Origin: Paramecium tetraurelia
Taxonomy: Eukaryota; Ciliophora; Oligohymenophorea; Peniculida; Parameciidae
NCBI RefSeq assembly: GCF_000165425.1
Contig: NW_001799044.1
Location: 26,032 to 90,031, forward strand
Length of the DNA stretch: 64,000 nucleotides
Reading direction: 5' to 3'
Below the pieces are notes generated by a model. That model worked only from the letters and a program-made list of their open reading frames with translations, ran no database searches and was not told where the DNA came from. Made by a program: the position numbers and the translations under genes. Within the stretch, counting starts at the first letter, position 1, and the number at the start of each line of letters is the position of its first letter. This document shows positions 61,906-64,000 of the stretch, piece after piece.

Positions 61906-64000
61906 ATGGGTGCAGCTTGTGCTAATGCCAAAATGAATTAGACAGTTCCTTTGATAAAAATTACGAATGGAGAAGATCAGACCGAAAAAAAATAAGAAGG
62001 CCAGTAATAATAGCAAAGAAGTACATCTTCTCGAGAACAAAACATTACTAAATTAAGCACACTTTCAAAATAAGTTTCAAACATTTCCTCAGACGGAGTG
62101 CCAGTTAGAAAGTAAACAACTTCGCGGATGTCCATTTCAGGCGAGGATAGAGAGAAGAAACCGAAGGTTCAAGGGAAAAACCAAGGCCAAGAGTAATTGC
62201 TAAAACAAAGAGAATTTATACTCGAGAAATTCCTGAATGATATTCAATTGTTGGACAAGCAGTTAATGTCAGACGTCATTCAGATGTTGAGATTCTTCTT
62301 GTCTCATTTGGAATAATCCAACATCTATTGGACCAAGTAATAAATTCAATACTATCATTAGAGTCTGGTTAATCAACAAAAATGATTACAGCATCGTCGT
62401 GGGATTCACCAACAACATAGGCGAATCCAGAAAAATAAGAATCTTGTACACCAAGCAAATCGAATTAGTGGCTAATCTACTGGACAACTATTTGTTTTTC
62501 TAACAATTCGCAAGTTATAAAATACACGATTTCAGTTTCAGATTGAACAAAAAACACAATAACTTCTACGTCTTTTCTGAATAAGAATATTGCGATGTGT
62601 CTTTAGAGAATATTTAATTGTAACCCGAAGATATCCAACCCTTATTGGAGTATCTCCTAAACACTATATAATATATGCATCAAAATTTCTATGTTCATTC
62701 AGGGTAATACATATTTGTAATTAAGAATTAAGCCATCCAACGTCTACATGATTTATCATAAATAAAAGGTATTTAAATTAGACTTGAGTTTTTCCGCTTT
62801 CAGATTCTCGAGAAGACTCATCAAAAATAAAATCAAAGATTTCAGAGCCAATCTAGTCAATGACTTAGAAGATATTGCTATCCTTATTATCAATTCCTTC
62901 TACAAAGGCTCGGAAATTAGATAACAATTAAAACAAAAGAACATTGATTTTGCCAACATCATTGAGTCCCTCTATCAGAAATAAAAGAATGTCATCGAAT
63001 CCTACATCAAAGATATTATCCTATTACTCTACAGGAATAGATAATATCTCTATGATCTCAAAGCAACCGATTACGTTCAATTACTGAAATGCCATTCCAC
63101 CCCTGAATTGAAAGATCTCATCCAAGATACCCCTAGCACCAGTAATAATAATAATAATAATTCTAACACTCATACCAAGAACGTACTATTTGAATACTCC
63201 AATAATAAAGTGGTCTTTTATCATTTGACATCCACTAGAAACCAAAAGTCATATACTTAATATGAATTGGTTGATCAAAATGGATAATAGATCAATATTA
63301 TTAAAGGAAGTGCTTACATATAGGATAATAAATTTTATTTCGCATATGAAAACATGATTGGCATGATATCCATTAAGCTCAGTTCGGAATAGCTTGAAGA
63401 TACCTTAGAGATGTTGCAGATATCACTCAGATAATACTTGGCAACAAAAGAATAGTAAAAGAAAGAGAGAATCGATTCTGCTTAAAAGAATTACCAACTG
63501 CAATTATAAATCAATCAACATAGTCCTACAACTTAGATTGAAGACTAATTCAAATTCAGAGATACTGCTCAGACTTAAAAATAACCTAATAAGAATTTCC
63601 ATGATAGAATTTACTTTACTCCCTAAAATTTATAAGAAATATTCAGTATTATTGATGTTGAATAACGAAATTACATCACAGCCTAATAATTCTATGATTT
63701 CCTACAATAATAAACTGATTCCATCGACAACTCACTGCTTTAACAACTATTGTTTGATAAGATATAAGAAATCGTACTCTTCTTCTCTGATAAGAATTTG
63801 ACTTTTCATGAATTCCTCTAAATATTTTCGTTTAGATCAAAATAACAATTGCCCATCTACAAGAAGATCGTTAAACCTTTGAAATAGGCTTAAAATGTAA
63901 AATCGTTTACGATTATTAACAATACTGTTCATTATTATGATGGTCAACATTTATATAATGATGACAACCAAATCGAAATAGAATACGACCTTAAATATCT
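61906..64000 (+). CDS. Probable N-myristoylated pseudokinase with EF-hand-like tail (3' end outside window)
   Basis: Three exons so far; introns at 62337-62361 (25 nt) and 62704-62725 (22 nt). It starts MGAACANAK, a Gly2 N terminus suited to myristoylation. A Ser/Lys/Gln-rich linker follows, then a kinase-like fold. The helix YMHQNFYVHSGIKPSNVYMI matches the catalytic loop I-H-R-D-I-K-P-x-N-I, but His-Arg-Asp is replaced by His-Ser-Gly (about residues 256-258). The DFG position reads LDLSFS, so the key Asp residues are missing. No clear glycine loop is seen. Near the right edge an EF-hand-like pair is visible (FSIIDVEQRNYITAQQFYDF and LFFSDKNLTFHEFLQIF), with incomplete calcium ligands. It is likely a regulatory or scaffold protein. 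The reading frame is open at 64000. Confidence 0.82.

Overview
This window looks like macronuclear DNA of a ciliate, most probably Paramecium or a close relative. The base composition is very AT-rich. Long coding frames run through TAA and TAG, which are read as glutamine, and TGA is the only stop that ends credible proteins. Genes are cut by very short introns, mostly 21-28 nt (range about 18-37), with GTA...TAG or AAG ends. Proteins typical of the group are present: a giant periodic-cysteine surface antigen, hybrid histidine kinases and cysteine-rich polytopic membrane proteins. All gene models below were made by hand with the TGA-only code. Where introns were removed, the spliced length was checked to be a whole number of codons. 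No tRNA, rRNA, CRISPR array, telomeric repeat or intact transposon was recognised.

Layout. 1-2429: 3' end of a polytopic membrane protein (+). 3250-4225: small hypothetical genes. 4359-15162: mostly minus strand. It holds three related B-box-like/WD40 proteins, the first fused to a SecA-like ATPase core, plus a coiled-coil protein, a small cysteine-rich surface protein and a weak small ORF. 15243-22673: a 2476-residue GPI-type surface antigen (-). 22854-25071: a TPR-like repeat gene with 17 introns (-). 25229-26352: a casein kinase 1-like kinase (-). 26848-29010: a beta-lactamase-family serine hydrolase and a secreted cysteine-rich protein (+). 29946-30237: a TPR relic. 30507-33383: a hybrid histidine kinase (-). 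34516-39881: a 1757-residue polytopic membrane protein (-). 40225-44377: a P-loop NTPase with a coiled-coil tail (-).

The right third is dense. A kinase, a TBC1D22-like Rab GAP, a small coiled-coil protein and an LRRC51-like LRR protein run on the plus strand (44393-48632). A Q-rich coiled-coil protein (-) is followed by an RCC1 protein (+), a PP2C phosphatase (-) and a LAMTOR4-like protein (+). Then come a CDDGN-repeat membrane protein (+), a TPR protein (+), a basic disordered protein (+), a CAMK-type kinase (-), and an N-terminal-Gly pseudokinase with EF-hand-like tail that runs off the right end (+).

The genes are independent units, not an operon. Recurrent themes are surface and secreted cysteine-rich proteins, signalling (five kinase-type proteins counting the histidine kinase and pseudokinase, one phosphatase, one Rab GAP) and polytopic membrane proteins. 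Several divergent pairs have start codons only 15-40 bp apart, so promoters must be extremely short or overlap coding sequence.
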